64,000 nt of DNA from Bipolaris cookei. Its lineage: Eukaryota > Ascomycota > Dothideomycetes > Pleosporales > Pleosporaceae. Each line of letters starts with the position of its first letter. Within the stretch, counting starts at the first letter, position 1. The stretch lies in NCBI GenBank assembly GCA_002286855.1, contig NRSV01000003.1, positions 359,159 through 423,158 on the forward strand, read 5' to 3'. The notes under the pieces are model-generated. The model searched no databases. It was not told the DNA's origin and worked only from the letters and a program-made list of their open reading frames with translations. This document shows positions 53,613-64,000 of the stretch, one piece after another. The position numbers and the translations under genes are program-made.

Positions 53613-55203
53613 TCAACTCGGCAACTCCTGTGCCTCCCCTGCATTATGCGCATACTTGATACTCCCCGGCAACTCATTTGTCTGCCCAGGCGTATACATT
53701 TCCGCCCTCCCCCCTTGTCCCGCAGCACCATCACGCTGATAATAACTCTGCTCCGTATCATGCACAGGCACCGATCCATACCCGCCCGTCTGCGCATCTT
53801 TCTCCACCACCCCCTTCTTGCTAGCTTTGCGTCTGCGCCACCAGAAGACTGCGAAGATGAGGGCGGCGAGGAGCGCGATGCCGCCGACGATGGGGCCTGC
53901 GATCCATGCTTTACTGCTTCCGCTGCTAGAAGAGGAAGAGGAAGAGGAAGAGGAGGGAGAGTTAGAGGTGGAGGGAGAAGAAGAATTTGAGGGTGAGGAT
54001 GAAGGGATGTTGCTGTCGGAAATGACTGCGTATGTGGAGGTGGAGAGGTCGGATATTATACTCGAGGTATTTTGTAGGTAGCAGTTGTTGTAGCCGCTGT
54101 CGAGGGTTGAAGAGAATAAGATGGCTTTGCAGCCTTTATCGCTTGCGGCGCAGGCGTCCATGCAAGAGGTTATGTTGTGGGTGTGGAGGTTTGTAATGTT
54201 TCGGCCTGGATTCGTTTTGCCGCAGTGGATGTCGAAGCGAGGGGCGTTACTTCCACCGGTCGTAGCTTGATATACATTTTGCTCTGGGCATTTGGTGTCC
54301 GGGATGTCAAATTCGACGATTTCGGCTGCGTGGATGACGCCTTGTTTTGCGGTTGGACTGATGAATTTGGGTGAGTTGCCGTATTTGGGCTTGCAGTTTG
54401 CGTAGCCGGCCGTGAGATCTGGGTTCCAGGATACGGCGCGGCAGAGGGGGTGCAGCCCAGTGCAGATTTTGAGGCATTCTTCGAGCGTCTCGGTGTGGTA
54501 GAATGCGCGGTAGTCAGGGTCGAAACAGTCGAATTCTTCGAAACAGCGCGGTGGTTCGTCGATTACTTTGCCGCAGTGTGTCGTGTATGTTATACCCTCG
54601 ACGCCCGGGAGAGGCTTGTCCTCCAAGTCTGCGTTCGGGCACTTGGTGTCGTAACCTTTCATCTGATTCCTGTCTATGAGGAGGCCGGTTATTGCTTCTG
54701 GTGCGGGTACGAGGGCTTCGGTAGAGACATTGCTGGTTTTCAGCCAGCAGTGGCCGCCGGGTACGGTCCAGGTCATACCATAACATGCATCGCCTGAAAA
54801 GCGCGAGCAGTGTTCCATGCATTCATCATAAGTCGCAGTGTAAAACCAGACTCCCGCCCCGTTCGTTTCTCTAACTGCATCTACCGTATGTCAGCCAAAG
54901 ACCCTGTCGAAAGGCATGATACATTCTGGTGCTCACCGCTCAAAGGAGCATTCTGCTGGCAGTATAGATCGAATGCGAGTCCATTCTTCGTTGTGTACTT
55001 TTCTTCGCAGTTTTCAACGGTATCTTGCCGTATTGCGAGGTCGCGGGTGAGAACGGCATCTGCCTTTGTGGAAGCTGTTAGCGCGTCAGTATACGAATTA
55101 TTTACCAAAATATCCAACAACAGTCCAACGTACAAGTAGGTGTCGCAATGATAGCGCTTGCGCATGCGAGTGCCAGTAAGCTCTGTCTCGCCAGGATCAA
55201 CAT
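53613..55203 (-). CDS. PAN/Apple-domain single-pass cell-surface protein
   Basis: Exons 55203-55134, 55074-54937 and 54880-53613 give 491 aa; the junctions read ATPTSSTKADAV and APLSDAVRETNG. A signal peptide covers about 1-20 (ARQSLLALACASAIIA). Three Cys-rich PAN-like repeats follow, each with a YxTxxxCxxxC-type core (WFYTATYDECMEHC, FYHTETLEECLKIC, THNITSCMDAC), typical of adhesion modules. A Ser/Pro stalk (about 350-385) leads to a transmembrane helix (IAGPIVGGIALLAALIFAVFW) with a WRRRKASKK stop-transfer and a roughly 75-residue cytoplasmic tail. The ligand is unknown; protein or glycan binding at the wall is the usual inference. Confidence 0.85.
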
Positions 55204-56160
55204 GCCGTAAATATCTGACTTCTTGTAGCGTCGCCGTCGACAACGACAGTACCGAAAGGTTGAGATAGCGAAATCCCAAACCACGCGCAATCGCGAGCTT
55301 GGAGACAGTCCAGAAGATAGTTTTACAAGCACTGCACCAAGAGGAGGGCAGTGCTGCCTCGTCCAAGCAGCACGATGACAGCCAGGCCCGTTAGGCGTCC
55401 ATTGGTGGGTACAACGCCCATAACGGCCCCCAAATCAGAGCCGCCCTCGTCCCGACACTGCCCCCAAATTTACATTGCAAATATATGCACTTACTCGTGC
55501 GCAACAGTCTCGACCAATAACTTGTGCAGGGGTTTGAGTCTTCCGATCTGGCGCTTTCGAGTTCGCAACCTGCATCGCCCTATTGCATCCTCGTCGTCCC
55601 TGAGCTTGTACATACTTGGCCACGGCCTGGTTCCAAGATGCTGTCATTCGTTTGCCTCCTCCTAACTTTCAATAGCTATGTCTGTTTTTTTCTCAAGATT
55701 TGCACAGTCAGATGCGAAAATGACCAGGGTTTTGCGGTGTGCATATCTTGTCCGTTCTAGGGAGATTGGGTGGTGCTGCCAAGACACATTGGTGGGCGGA
55801 GCAGTGCTATCCTCGTCGTCCACCTCAACTGCGACTCGGAATAGAGCTCTACGATAGCCGTGATTCGATCACGTTCCCCGTCACCTTATTCCCGGGCTAA
55901 GCATTCTGGAAAGTTATCCGATGAAGCTTCAACTACAGAAAGGATTAAATCACTTGTATGCGGGCAACTACGACACCTTTTAGGCGCTCCTGCCATAGCT
56001 GGTGTACACAAATACTGCTCTGAATTTGACAACAAAGGGTTGGATTACCACGCTGCTTTTGTAGACAACGACTTGGTATCTAATGCATCCTGAACGCCCG
56101 CCATTATTTTTCCCAGCCTGCAAACCAATAATGCAACAACGCTGAACATTGCAAGTCTGC
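55204..56160. other. Spacer between PAN-domain gene and NOG1
   Basis: 957 bp. Short ORFs on both strands show no family resemblance. It serves as the promoter of the PAN gene and the 3' flank of NOG1. Confidence 0.4.
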
Positions 56161-58299
56161 TTATCTGTGGCTGGTCTTTCCAATACCACGCTTGCCGGCA
56201 GTCTAGACTGTTGTTAGTAGATGCTTTTGTACTTCCAGATAAATCACAACTTACCAAGTGCTTGATCAGAGAACCAGTCTGGTGCCTGTCGGCCTCACCC
56301 TGTCTAGCCATCCTGTTCATCTTCTTCTGCGACAACTTGGCCAGCTTCTCCGCCTTTGAAGCAGCCTCAGCATCCGTAACACCGTCGTTCCTCCTGTTGG
56401 TACTCTGACTGCGACCACGGCTCTTCGCACGCTCAAGGGCCGACTTGGGTGTATCGATATCCATGGCGTCGCCACCGGGAGCCTCTGATCGTGAACGGGC
56501 CAAGCTGCGTCCTCGTGCTTCTGCTTGAGCCTGTGCACGCTCGACAACCTTTGTAGTATCGTATCCAAGGCTCTCGAGGTGCGATTCCATTTGCGACATT
56601 TGCTTCGCCTTCTTTGTCCTGGGAATAATAGCCCTGTTCTTCAAACTCTTGCGCATCTTGGCTTCGTTCCTGATGAGTTGCCTCTTCTCGCGGATCAGCT
56701 CTGCTTTGTACCGGATGTCTGCCTCCTCTGCGTCTTCAAGATCGTCATCCGAGTCGTAGAAACCCTCCTCCTCCAACTTTTCTTCTTCAGCCTCAAGCGC
56801 GGCAAGCTTAGCCTCAATGTCAGGGTCAATAAAGTCGTAGACATTCTGGCCCTTGAACACCTCTGGAATACGGTCGTGTTTCCATTCATCGTTCTCAAGA
56901 AGATAGTTCTTGCGAAGATCAATGTTGTACACACCAGCTCCGCCATTCTCCTCTTCCAGATCACGTTCGAGGATTGGCCTATCGGGATCATCCTTGTCGT
57001 ACTTCTTCTTGTTCAGTGCTGCTTCTGGGATAAAGGTCTCGCGGGTCACACCACCCAATGGCTGAGCAACGTGAATTCGGCGCAACAATTCACCAAGACG
57101 ACCAGACGGCTCACCGGCGCTGTTGGTTCCAGCTTTGAGCTTCTCTGCGTTACGAGCAGCAATCAAGCGATCGCAGACTGCGTTTCGCACGGCCATGACA
57201 CCCTCGGTAGTACTGCAAGAAAGCTCCAGCATCTCTACCTCGCCAGACTTGAGCATGCCTTGTAGTTGAGCCTGTGTTTCAGCATCAAGCTGGTCGGGAC
57301 GCATGAGATCGATCTTGTTGATGACAATGGATATGAGCTTGTTCGCGAACAGAGGCTTGATGTTGTTGAAGAGGGCGATTTGTGAAGCAACCGAGTAACC
57401 ACACTGCTCACTGAGATCCATAAAGTAGAGAATGTGGGCGCGGAGATGAGCAATGGCGCAGATGGACTGATGTTCGATAGTGTTCATCTCCTCAAGCGCA
57501 TGGTCCAGAATACCAGGAGTGTCAACCGCCTGGAAGCGAAGCATTTTGTAATCGAAATGACCGACATACAAGCTCTTGGTGGTGAAAGCGTATGGCTGAA
57601 CCTCGACATCGGCTCTAGAAATGGACTTCAAGAAGGACGACTTGCCGACGTTGGGAAATCCAGAAATGACGAGTGTGCGAGTATTGGGGTCGATCGAGGG
57701 AAGACGACCCAAATGCTGCCTAACTTGCTCAAGGTAGACAAGAGGATCCTTCAATCGCTTGCAGATTGTGGCCATACGACCAAGCGCAGCCCGCTTGAGC
57801 TGCTTGCACTGGAAAAGAGACTGGCCATATTTGAGAAGACGCACATAGTCACGCGCAACCGTCTCAATCAGCGACTTTGCAGTCGAGAGCTGACCAAGAG
57901 CAATGCGGAAGTGATCCGCGTCGTAGAGGGTGTTCAAGAGGTCGCGATGGAACGGGTGGATGTCCTGCAGGCGCGGAAATGCGTCGATGGTGGTGGTGAG
58001 GCGCTCAACGAATGTCTCGGATGTGAATTTGACTTTTCGCGTGTAGAAGGCTCGAATTCTGCTAATCTTGAAACCCGCACGGATCTGGGTGGGCAGTCTA
58101 AAGAGTTTTTCGTCAGCTGTTTGCTCTTCGGTGAAGTATGTAGCTGGCGCCTTGAAAGCGTAAATCTCGGCGCATGGATGTGGTTTGCGCAGATGCAGAT
58201 GAGATGGGTAACCTACCTCCTCTGGGTCCTGGATAGTACAATGTCCAGGAACTCCTGGCTCGTAGGCACGGCGGGGATATCCTTCCACTGAGTCTTCAT
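56161..58299 (-). CDS. NOG1: Nucleolar GTP-binding protein Nog1
   Basis: Assembly GTPase of the 60S ribosomal subunit, acting from nucleolus to cytoplasm. Exons 58299-58217, 58097-56255 and 56202-56161 give 655 aa, near the usual length. The first junction restores TQRRLPTQIRAGFKISRIR, and the last exon of 42 nt supplies the conserved end TAGKRGIGKTSHR; without this splice the frame reads into an unrelated tail. The NOG1 N-terminal helices lead to G1 GFPNVGKSS (about 175), QPYAFTT, VDTPGILD and NKIDL. The NOGCT region contains KHDRIPEVFKGQNVYDFIDPD. The C-terminus is basic with SRGRS-type repeats. Confidence 0.96.
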
Positions 58300-58559
58300 T
58301 TTGGGGACTGCGGGTTTGTTGGGGTTGTGGACGCGGTCTGCGCTTCGAGAGGGAAGGGCTGGCAAAAAGTTCGAGGCACTACCTATCGATACCAAAAAAT
58401 ATTCCCCACCGCCAAGCGGCAGTTCGCCTCACGTGCGCTAGTGCCGCATCCAGACACCCATCAGCCATTGCGGCCTTAGGGACCCTGATTGTCGTGTTGA
58501 ACACGCAAGCATTGTATGTAGTCATATGTATATTAGAATTCAATTTTTTTTCTCCTTGT

Positions 58560-59330
58560 TCAGTCCAAGACCTGGAAGTGAGCATCTACAGGGTTCTTCC
58601 CGTTGATGGTCAGAACATCTTGAGGACATGCACTCATCACCACAACTACATCCCGCAGCGCCTCCAAAACTACATAGTCGCCTGGTTTCGTCTTTGGCTC
58701 TTCGAAGCTCACACCCCGCTTCGCACCCTCGCCCTCTTGTGTGATGGGGATATTCATGAACAAGTTGAAAGGATCAGGCACCCTGCTTCCCAATTCCCCC
58801 TGCAACATTTCTAGAGCCTCTTTCTCTTCTGCCGACAGGAACGAGGAGGTAGAAAGAGAGTGCAGGGCGTCCCAGAAGTTGTCTGTACAGCTTTCGTGGT
58901 ATCCATTGACACCCAGCTCACTGTACCGCCACCTATCGCACGCCGCAATCAAAGTATCATGCACACCAGGGCTTGTGTCCTCGACCAATTTTACCATTGG
59001 CGCCCTTTTCTGACTAACCATCACATCACCCACTTCAGGTGTAACTTTTAGCAATGTTGCGCGGCAGTGGCACATAGACATGTATTCGGGCGCACTGGCA
59101 GCGACATTGGCCGCAGGTGAGTATTTAGAGGGCGAGTCGGTGGTCGCGTTTGGGTAGAGTGCTGCTTCGACCTTAGAAGATGCGGTCGTGAGGGCTGAAG
59201 AGGGGAGCGCGAGTGCCCAGGTATCGACTACTTGGTTTCCGTGGGTGTTTATTATCTTGATCTTCTTGCCGGCTTTGGCTACCGTTGCTGCTCCACGGCG
59301 GGCGGGGACGGTCTGGATTGGAGGAGACAT
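58560..59330 (-). CDS. DUF1989 (urea carboxylase-associated) family protein
   Basis: Single exon, 256 aa. Signature: INTHGNQVVDTWAL near the start, SMCHCRATLLKVTPEVGDVM, and the middle Cys/His segment NGYHESCTDNFWDAL, then DPFNLFMNIPI and a C-terminal GDYVVLEALRDVVVVMSACPQDVLTINGK. Cys and His of the ESC and SACPQD motifs are candidate metal or catalytic residues. In bacteria these genes accompany urea carboxylase and are tied to guanidine or urea metabolism; the fungal substrate is not established, and no such neighbour lies here. Confidence 0.88.
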   Translation of the reverse strand: MSPPIQTVPARRGAATVAKAGKKIKIINTHGNQVVDTWALALPSSALTTASSKVEAALYPNATTDSPSKYSPAANVAASAPEYMSMCHCRATLLKVTPEVGDVMVSQKRAPMVKLVEDTSPGVHDTLIAACDRWRYSELGVNGYHESCTDNFWDALHSLSTSSFLSAEEKEALEMLQGELGSRVPDPFNLFMNIPITQEGEGAKRGVSFEEPKTKPGDYVVLEALRDVVVVMSACPQDVLTINGKNPVDAHFQVLD

Positions 59331-60207
59331 AGCAGATAATTAATTTGCAGTTTCTGAACTTGATTGATCTTGGGCAAGGACTTTGGGGAGTTAGATAGGA
59401 GTAGGGGACAGTGGCATGCCAATGCCTGAGATATATATGTTCACGTCTACCCCACTTGTGTTGCCATATCATATGTCGTGGAATGGGAAGATAGAAAGAT
59501 AAGTTGCGGGGCTCCATTCCTTCGTTGAACACATCAGTTCAAGATAAGTGAATTTGTCACAGCCTCAGGCAAGATTGACTATTCTGCGTTTTGATACCAT
59601 TTTGCGGGAAGCGCGCGTATCCGGCAGAAGTATCACCCTATCACCTTATTACTAACAGACAAAATCGATCTTGGCTCTTATAGACCTGCACACCCTAAAA
59701 CCTACATGAAATGACTTGTAAAACTAGTCTCTACCTCCTCCAACTCTTATTTTCTAAATTGAGCCTCTGTAGCGTATGCAAAACGCGTGTAAAGTTGGCG
59801 CTTTTTGTACGTGCGCGGTTATTTGTCTATCGATAGGACTTTTGGCGTAGCCGTAGCCATCCAAAGACTTCGAACAAGGCAGCCTGGGCTAATCCCCTGG
59901 CATACTATGAAGTCACTCTCAGAGATACGACAATGAGTCCAGTGTATTGATCAACTCAGAGGTTAACTTATCATACATAGCAGACAAGCGGCTGTCCAAA
60001 AGCAGTATTGCCGGGGTTTGCGGTGTGTTGAACAAGGTGTAGTAGGTCGTGGCTTGAAGGTACCCAAACCATCACGTGTCAGGGATGTGGCCTGGGTCAT
60101 CCTTCGAACGGCCACCCTAGCATTCCCGAGCGCCGCAACCCAAATTATTCCCACCACAGCTCGACTCCTTTACCGCCAACCTAAATCGTTTCTGCCCAGT
60201 GTTCACC
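59331..60207. promoter_or_regulatory. Divergent spacer between DUF1989 gene and GLO3
   Basis: 877 bp, AT-leaning in the middle. It holds both promoters. No ORF is convincing. Confidence 0.4.
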
Positions 60208-61842
60208 ATGGCTGCCCTCGCGACTAAAACCCAGTCGCAAAATATTTTTACCAAATTGAAGTCAAAGCCCGCCAACAAAGTAGGTATTCACACCAGTCAG
60301 CGCTTCCAACGACTCCTAATGCATGCCTAGATATGCTTCGACTGCGGCGCAAAGAACCCAACATGGAGCTCTGTGCCCTTTGGCATTTACCTCTGTCTCG
60401 ACTGCTCGTCTAACCACCGTAACATGGGTGTTCATATCTCGTTTGTTCGTTCCACCAACCTCGATAGTACGTCTTCCCCTGGGCCCTGCGGGCGCTCGAA
60501 GCAAGAATATATATTGACCAAGGACAGTCTGGCAATGGGATCAACTGCGAATTATGAAGGTCGGCGGCAACGAGAGCGCAACCAAGTATTTCCAATCGCA
60601 CGGAGGTTCCGCTGCGCTCGCAAGCAAAGACCACAAAGCCAAATACACTAGCAATGCCGCCAATAAGTACAAGGAGGAGCTGGCTCGGCGCTGCGCTGCA
60701 GACGCCAAGTTGTAAGTCTATTGGATTGCGTAGCGACACAAACTAATTGTATTGTGCCAGGTATCCTAACGAAGTTGTAATCACCGACGTCGTCGAGCCT
60801 GGCAGCGACGGCACCAATACCCCAGCCGGCGAAGACGATGACTTCTTTTCCTCTTGGGATAAGCCTACAATCAAGCGTCCCTCAAACCCACCCTCGCGTA
60901 CCGGCACACCCAAGGCTGCATCGCCTTTCCTCAAGCCTGGTGCCAACGGCGCGGATCGCCCGAAGTCGCCCCTTGCTGGCAGCTCCGAAACCACTACGCC
61001 GGCAGCAAAACCTGCAGCAATACGAAAGACTACCGGAGGCGCTGTACCAAAGAAGAACATTCTGGGTGCGAAGAAGAAGGGTCTTGGTGCCAAGAAAGTG
61101 GTCGCTGCTGATGGCGGACTCGATTTTGAAGAAGCGGAGCGAAAGGCTCGCGAAGAGGCAGAGCGCATCGAGAAGTTGGGCTATGACCCTGACGCTGAGG
61201 CCGCAGAGGTCGCTGCAACCACCAAGTCTAAGGGTTCCGAAGCATCCATTATCGCACCTACTCCCGTATCACCACCACGTGGCGGCTTCGGCTCGACCTC
61301 CAAGCCTGAGCGCTCAAGTCAGGATATGGAACGGCTAGGTATGGGCGTTCAGCGTCTAGGATTCGGACAAGTAGGCGCTGCGAAGAAGCCTGTTGCCCAG
61401 AAGAAGATGGGAGGTTTCGGCAGCGTAGGCAAGCCTGCTCAAGATGACGATGAGAAGTATGCGCGGGAGAAGTTTGGTACACAGAAGGGTATCTCGAGTG
61501 ACGAGTTCTTTGGCCGCAATGCGTACGATCCTTCAGCCACTGCACAAGCGAAGGAGAGGTTACAAGGTAAGTGCAGCTTTGCAAGATTGAATATTGGAAT
61601 TATGTTTTCTAACTCGTCTTGCAGGCTTCGAAGGCGCAAGCGCGATTTCATCCAACGCATACTTTGGCCGCCCTGAGGACGACGCTGCAGAGGAGGACTA
61701 TGGTGATCTGGAGACTGCCGCCAAGGACTTTGTCCGCAAGTTTGGCCTGACCGCTGGTGATGACCTCGAAAACCTGACCAACATGCTCGGCGAAGGTGCG
61801 ACGAGGTTGCAAGGAGCCGTTCGGAACTACCTCAACTCGTAG
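60208..61842 (+). CDS. GLO3: ArfGAP Glo3 (ADP-ribosylation factor GTPase-activating protein)
   Basis: Stimulates GTP hydrolysis on Arf1 at COPI vesicles in Golgi-to-ER transport. Five exons, 60208-60279, 60331-60466, 60528-60711, 60761-61566 and 61625-61842, give 471 aa. The ArfGAP zinc finger is C-x2-C-x16-C-x2-C (CFDCGAKNPTW, LCLDC), with the arginine finger in SSNHRNMGVH. Splicing restores NLDIWQWDQLRIMKVGGN and ADAKLYPNEVV. The central region is basic and Pro-rich. The C-terminus carries ISSDEFFGRNAYD and AISSNAYFGRP, the Glo3 motif repeats that bind SNAREs and coatomer, and ends in an amphipathic helix. Confidence 0.95.
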
Positions 61843-62257
61843 AATAAGCGTTGAAAAGGGTTGATCGGGGCGTTCTTAGTGGGTGTTCGAGGAGTCAGGT
61901 GGACACATTCTGTACCATGCAGATCACGCACATTGTATGGCAGCAGCAACAGTCTCGGCGCATGGTGCATAAGAAGATGGGACCTGGGAGATGCAAAACC
62001 CATGAGTTGGCGGGGTTTACTCGGATTCGACTGTGTACGTATTGTTTCATCCGCGCTGAAGATAGATGGGTTTATCCATGTGGTGTTTTGGGAGCATACA
62101 TAAAGTAACGTTGGAATCTTGATTGGAAATCTGAGTAATCTTGACCATCCCTTTCTCATTGACAAAAAAAATTAACAATCCAGAAAAGCAGATCGTATCG
62201 CAGTGTATCCTTGACTCCACGGCTCCAGCTAAATACTCTGAACAAAATGAAATGCAA
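61843..62257. other. Convergent 3' spacer
   Basis: 415 bp between convergent genes, 3' untranslated sequence on both sides. Confidence 0.4.
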
Positions 62258-64000
62258 TCAATCATCCCTATCACCCCATACATCCGCCTCCTCCCTAGCC
62301 ACAGCATCCAAATCAATAAATATACCCTTCCCACTTTCTTTCCTTGCCACTCCTTCCTCATCACTACTACTACCCTCATGCCTCTGTCTCGCCTCCTCCC
62401 GACTCATAGAACCCCACCCCGCATCTTCATCTTCGTCATCGTCTTTCGCGAAACCAGGGGACACAGGGACAAAGTCGTCCATTAGATTACTTGGCAGACC
62501 GGCTGGCACAGGACGTTTGGGAGAGTATGTGGGTGGAGAGGGAGTTAGGGGCATCATGGTCATTTCTGGGTGTTGGGATAGTTGGGGTTCTGCAGGACTA
62601 CTGGGTGGTGGTGTTGAGACGCGGGGTTGATGGTGTGATTGGGGGTGGGGTTGCAGGATGCTGGACATCTCGGGTTGGGGGTCTTTGTCGTGCTTAGATG
62701 ATGGGCGGTGTTCCTGTCGTGAGCTGGATTGGACGGCAGGCTGGGTGTCGATGCTTTGGGTCGCGGGGAGTTTGGCGTGGTGCTCCTGTTGGTGTTGCTG
62801 GGAGAAGGGGAAGATGGAGAAGAGGCTGGAGCTGAGGCTGTGGCGGTTTGGTACGTTGGGTCTTTGTTCTTTTTTTATTTCTTCTTGTCGTGGGTTTGGT
62901 GCTGTTGGAGGAGGTGCTGAGGCAGAATGCGAGTGTGAAGGAACTCTTCGGATGGCTGCAGGGCTAGGGGGGTTAGTGATGGTAGTCTCGGGTAAGGATG
63001 CCTCACACATCTCACAGGCGTGGAGGCTGGGATTGTTGAGGAACGTGCAACGTGGGCATTGCTTCTTGAGCTCTGGTGTTGATGGGCGTGGTGGCTCCGG
63101 ATTCTGGCCTGCTCGCTGTGGTCGAGGTGGTTGAGGTGGTGCTGCTGGCTCAGATTCGGTAGGCATCTGGTATCCTGGACTATATCTCTGTCTGGCCCTC
63201 GAATTGGATGGCGCTGTATCTCGTCTCTTGTTCCTGGAAGAAGCATCTCCATTTGCTACAGGGCCTGGGATGGGATCAATAGAGACTACGACCTGCACAT
63301 CTCTCTTTGTCCCACACTTCATGCACTGACACTGCCGCGTCACAGTCTTTGTATATGTATCGGTAACCTCAGCCGGTGCATTGAATCTGATCTCAAACTT
63401 CCCGGGTTCTCCAAAGCCCGCACCACTCTGGTCCTGCCTCTGCCAGTCCTTCGCATTTGAGTAGCCTGCTCCTTTTGCGACGATGGGGATAATTGGATCC
63501 ACATTTCCGAATACCAAATGATCTACAAATGGCAGAAGCATCAGGGTTCCGCTACTCTTGATGTGGTGATCGACTTCTTCACGCACTTTGAAATCGTCCA
63601 ACGAGTGCAGAACCCGAAAATACTTGTTGAACATGTCGCCATACCATTGTCGAATCTGGACACCCTGCTTCAATAACTCTTTTGCGATAGTTCGTGGCGC
63701 AGGGCTAGGCCAAAGTACATCGATCAGATGTTTCTCCTTCAAGGCCTTGCGGACCATCAAATCCAACCTAGCACATTCGTACAGTTTCTTCTCCAGTCTT
63801 TCGTGTAATTCGTACTTTGCAAATCTAATCACCAAGCCTCTCACGAATCCGGCATCTAGATTCCATTTTCGCGTGAAGTAGTCCAGTGACTCCAGATCTT
63901 TCTGTGCCTGTGCGTTGGCAGGCCTAACCATGAGTGGGGCGAGCTCATGGCCCATTGATATCCATCGGTCGGGTTGGTGCGGGAGGGCGGTTGCTGTAGA
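62258..64000 (-). CDS. RanBP2-type zinc-finger protein, 5' end outside window
   Basis: The frame stays open to the window edge, and the residues before the first visible Met (PHQPDRWISMGHELAPL) look like conserved coding sequence, so the gene probably begins beyond 64000; a start at 63955 would give 565 aa. The N-terminal half is helical, with LIDVLWPSPAPRTIAKELLKQG and a Cys pair (QCQCMKCGT) that may bind metal. One RanBP2/NZF finger follows: CPRCTFLNNPSLHACEMCEA, a fold that often binds ubiquitin or RNA. The last 230 residues are Pro/Ser/Gln-rich and disordered, ending in an acidic stretch (DDDEDEDAGW) and EADVWGDRDD. Function unknown. Confidence 0.78.
   Translation of the reverse strand, partial: STATALPHQPDRWISMGHELAPLMVRPANAQAQKDLESLDYFTRKWNLDAGFVRGLVIRFAKYELHERLEKKLYECARLDLMVRKALKEKHLIDVLWPSPAPRTIAKELLKQGVQIRQWYGDMFNKYFRVLHSLDDFKVREEVDHHIKSSGTLMLLPFVDHLVFGNVDPIIPIVAKGAGYSNAKDWQRQDQSGAGFGEPGKFEIRFNAPAEVTDTYTKTVTRQCQCMKCGTKRDVQVVVSIDPIPGPVANGDASSRNKRRDTAPSNSRARQRYSPGYQMPTESEPAAPPQPPRPQRAGQNPEPPRPSTPELKKQCPRCTFLNNPSLHACEMCEASLPETTITNPPSPAAIRRVPSHSHSASAPPPTAPNPRQEEIKKEQRPNVPNRHSLSSSLFSIFPFSQQHQQEHHAKLPATQSIDTQPAVQSSSRQEHRPSSKHDKDPQPEMSSILQPHPQSHHQPRVSTPPPSSPAEPQLSQHPEMTMMPLTPSPPTYSPKRPVPAGLPSNLMDDFVPVSPGFAKDDDEDEDAGWGSMSREEARQRHEGSSSDEEGVARKESGKGIFIDLDAVAREEADVWGDRDD

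Noticed and set aside
56045..56254. C-terminal 69-residue extension of NOG1 by reading through
   Set aside because: A gtaagt..ctag intron at 56203-56254 joins to a 42 nt exon encoding the conserved NOG1 end.
1..64000. tRNA, 5S or rRNA genes
   Set aside because: Looked for T-loop (GTTCGA-type) and paired stems by eye; none convincing. A tRNAscan-type search would settle this.

Overview
The window is nuclear DNA of a filamentous ascomycete (Pezizomycotina). Genes carry short introns of about 45-110 bp with GT..AG ends, proteins are fungal in type (STRIPAK MOB3, C2H2/fungal-specific transcription factor, rhodopsin-fold membrane protein, DUF3176, M28 aminopeptidase), and there is a Fot1/pogo-class transposon. 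The overall flavour, including a transposon resembling those of Stagonospora/Pyrenophora, suggests Dothideomycetes, probably Pleosporales; that placement is inference and no marker gene settles it.

Left arm (1-27,062), mostly housekeeping: the 3' part of an MFS sugar transporter; an intact Fot1/pogo-type transposon (1145-2980); a ZNG1-type zinc chaperone GTPase; the STRIPAK subunit MOB3; a C2H2 plus fungal_trans regulator behind a 2.2 kb leader/promoter; the HRQ1 helicase; a Cdc4/essential myosin light chain; a STEEP1-domain protein; an FHIT-type hydrolase; a broken F-box-like gene; an R3H-associated protein; and a secreted M28 aminopeptidase.

Middle (27,063-44,364), accessory and partly decayed: an internally deleted relative of the transposon (27473-28806), a short-chain dehydrogenase pseudogene that lost its catalytic motif, two fungal-specific membrane proteins with large extracellular domains (one DUF3176), a CoA-binding protein, a bacterial-type class III aminotransferase with a mitochondrial presequence, a seven-helix rhodopsin-fold protein, an intact SDR, a short telomere-like motif, and orphan coding fragments. 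Gene density is lower here and much of the spacer is AT-rich.

Right arm (44,365-64,000), again mostly conserved: a Ulp1-like protease, a four-helix membrane protein, a proline-rich coiled protein, a HAUS3-like coiled-coil protein divergent from thymidylate synthase, a PAN/Apple-domain cell-surface protein, NOG1, a DUF1989 protein, the ArfGAP GLO3, and a RanBP2-type zinc-finger protein running off the right edge.

There are no bacterial-style operons. Two clear divergent gene pairs share short promoters: ZNG1/MOB3, and HAUS3-like/thymidylate synthase with a CCAAT box and two ACGCG cores. The most unusual signal is nucleotide-level: the palindrome CGTACG is strongly over-represented in both transposon copies, in all three codon phases. 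I found no CRISPR array, rRNA or convincing tRNA. Exon boundaries were derived by hand from frame continuity and splice consensus.
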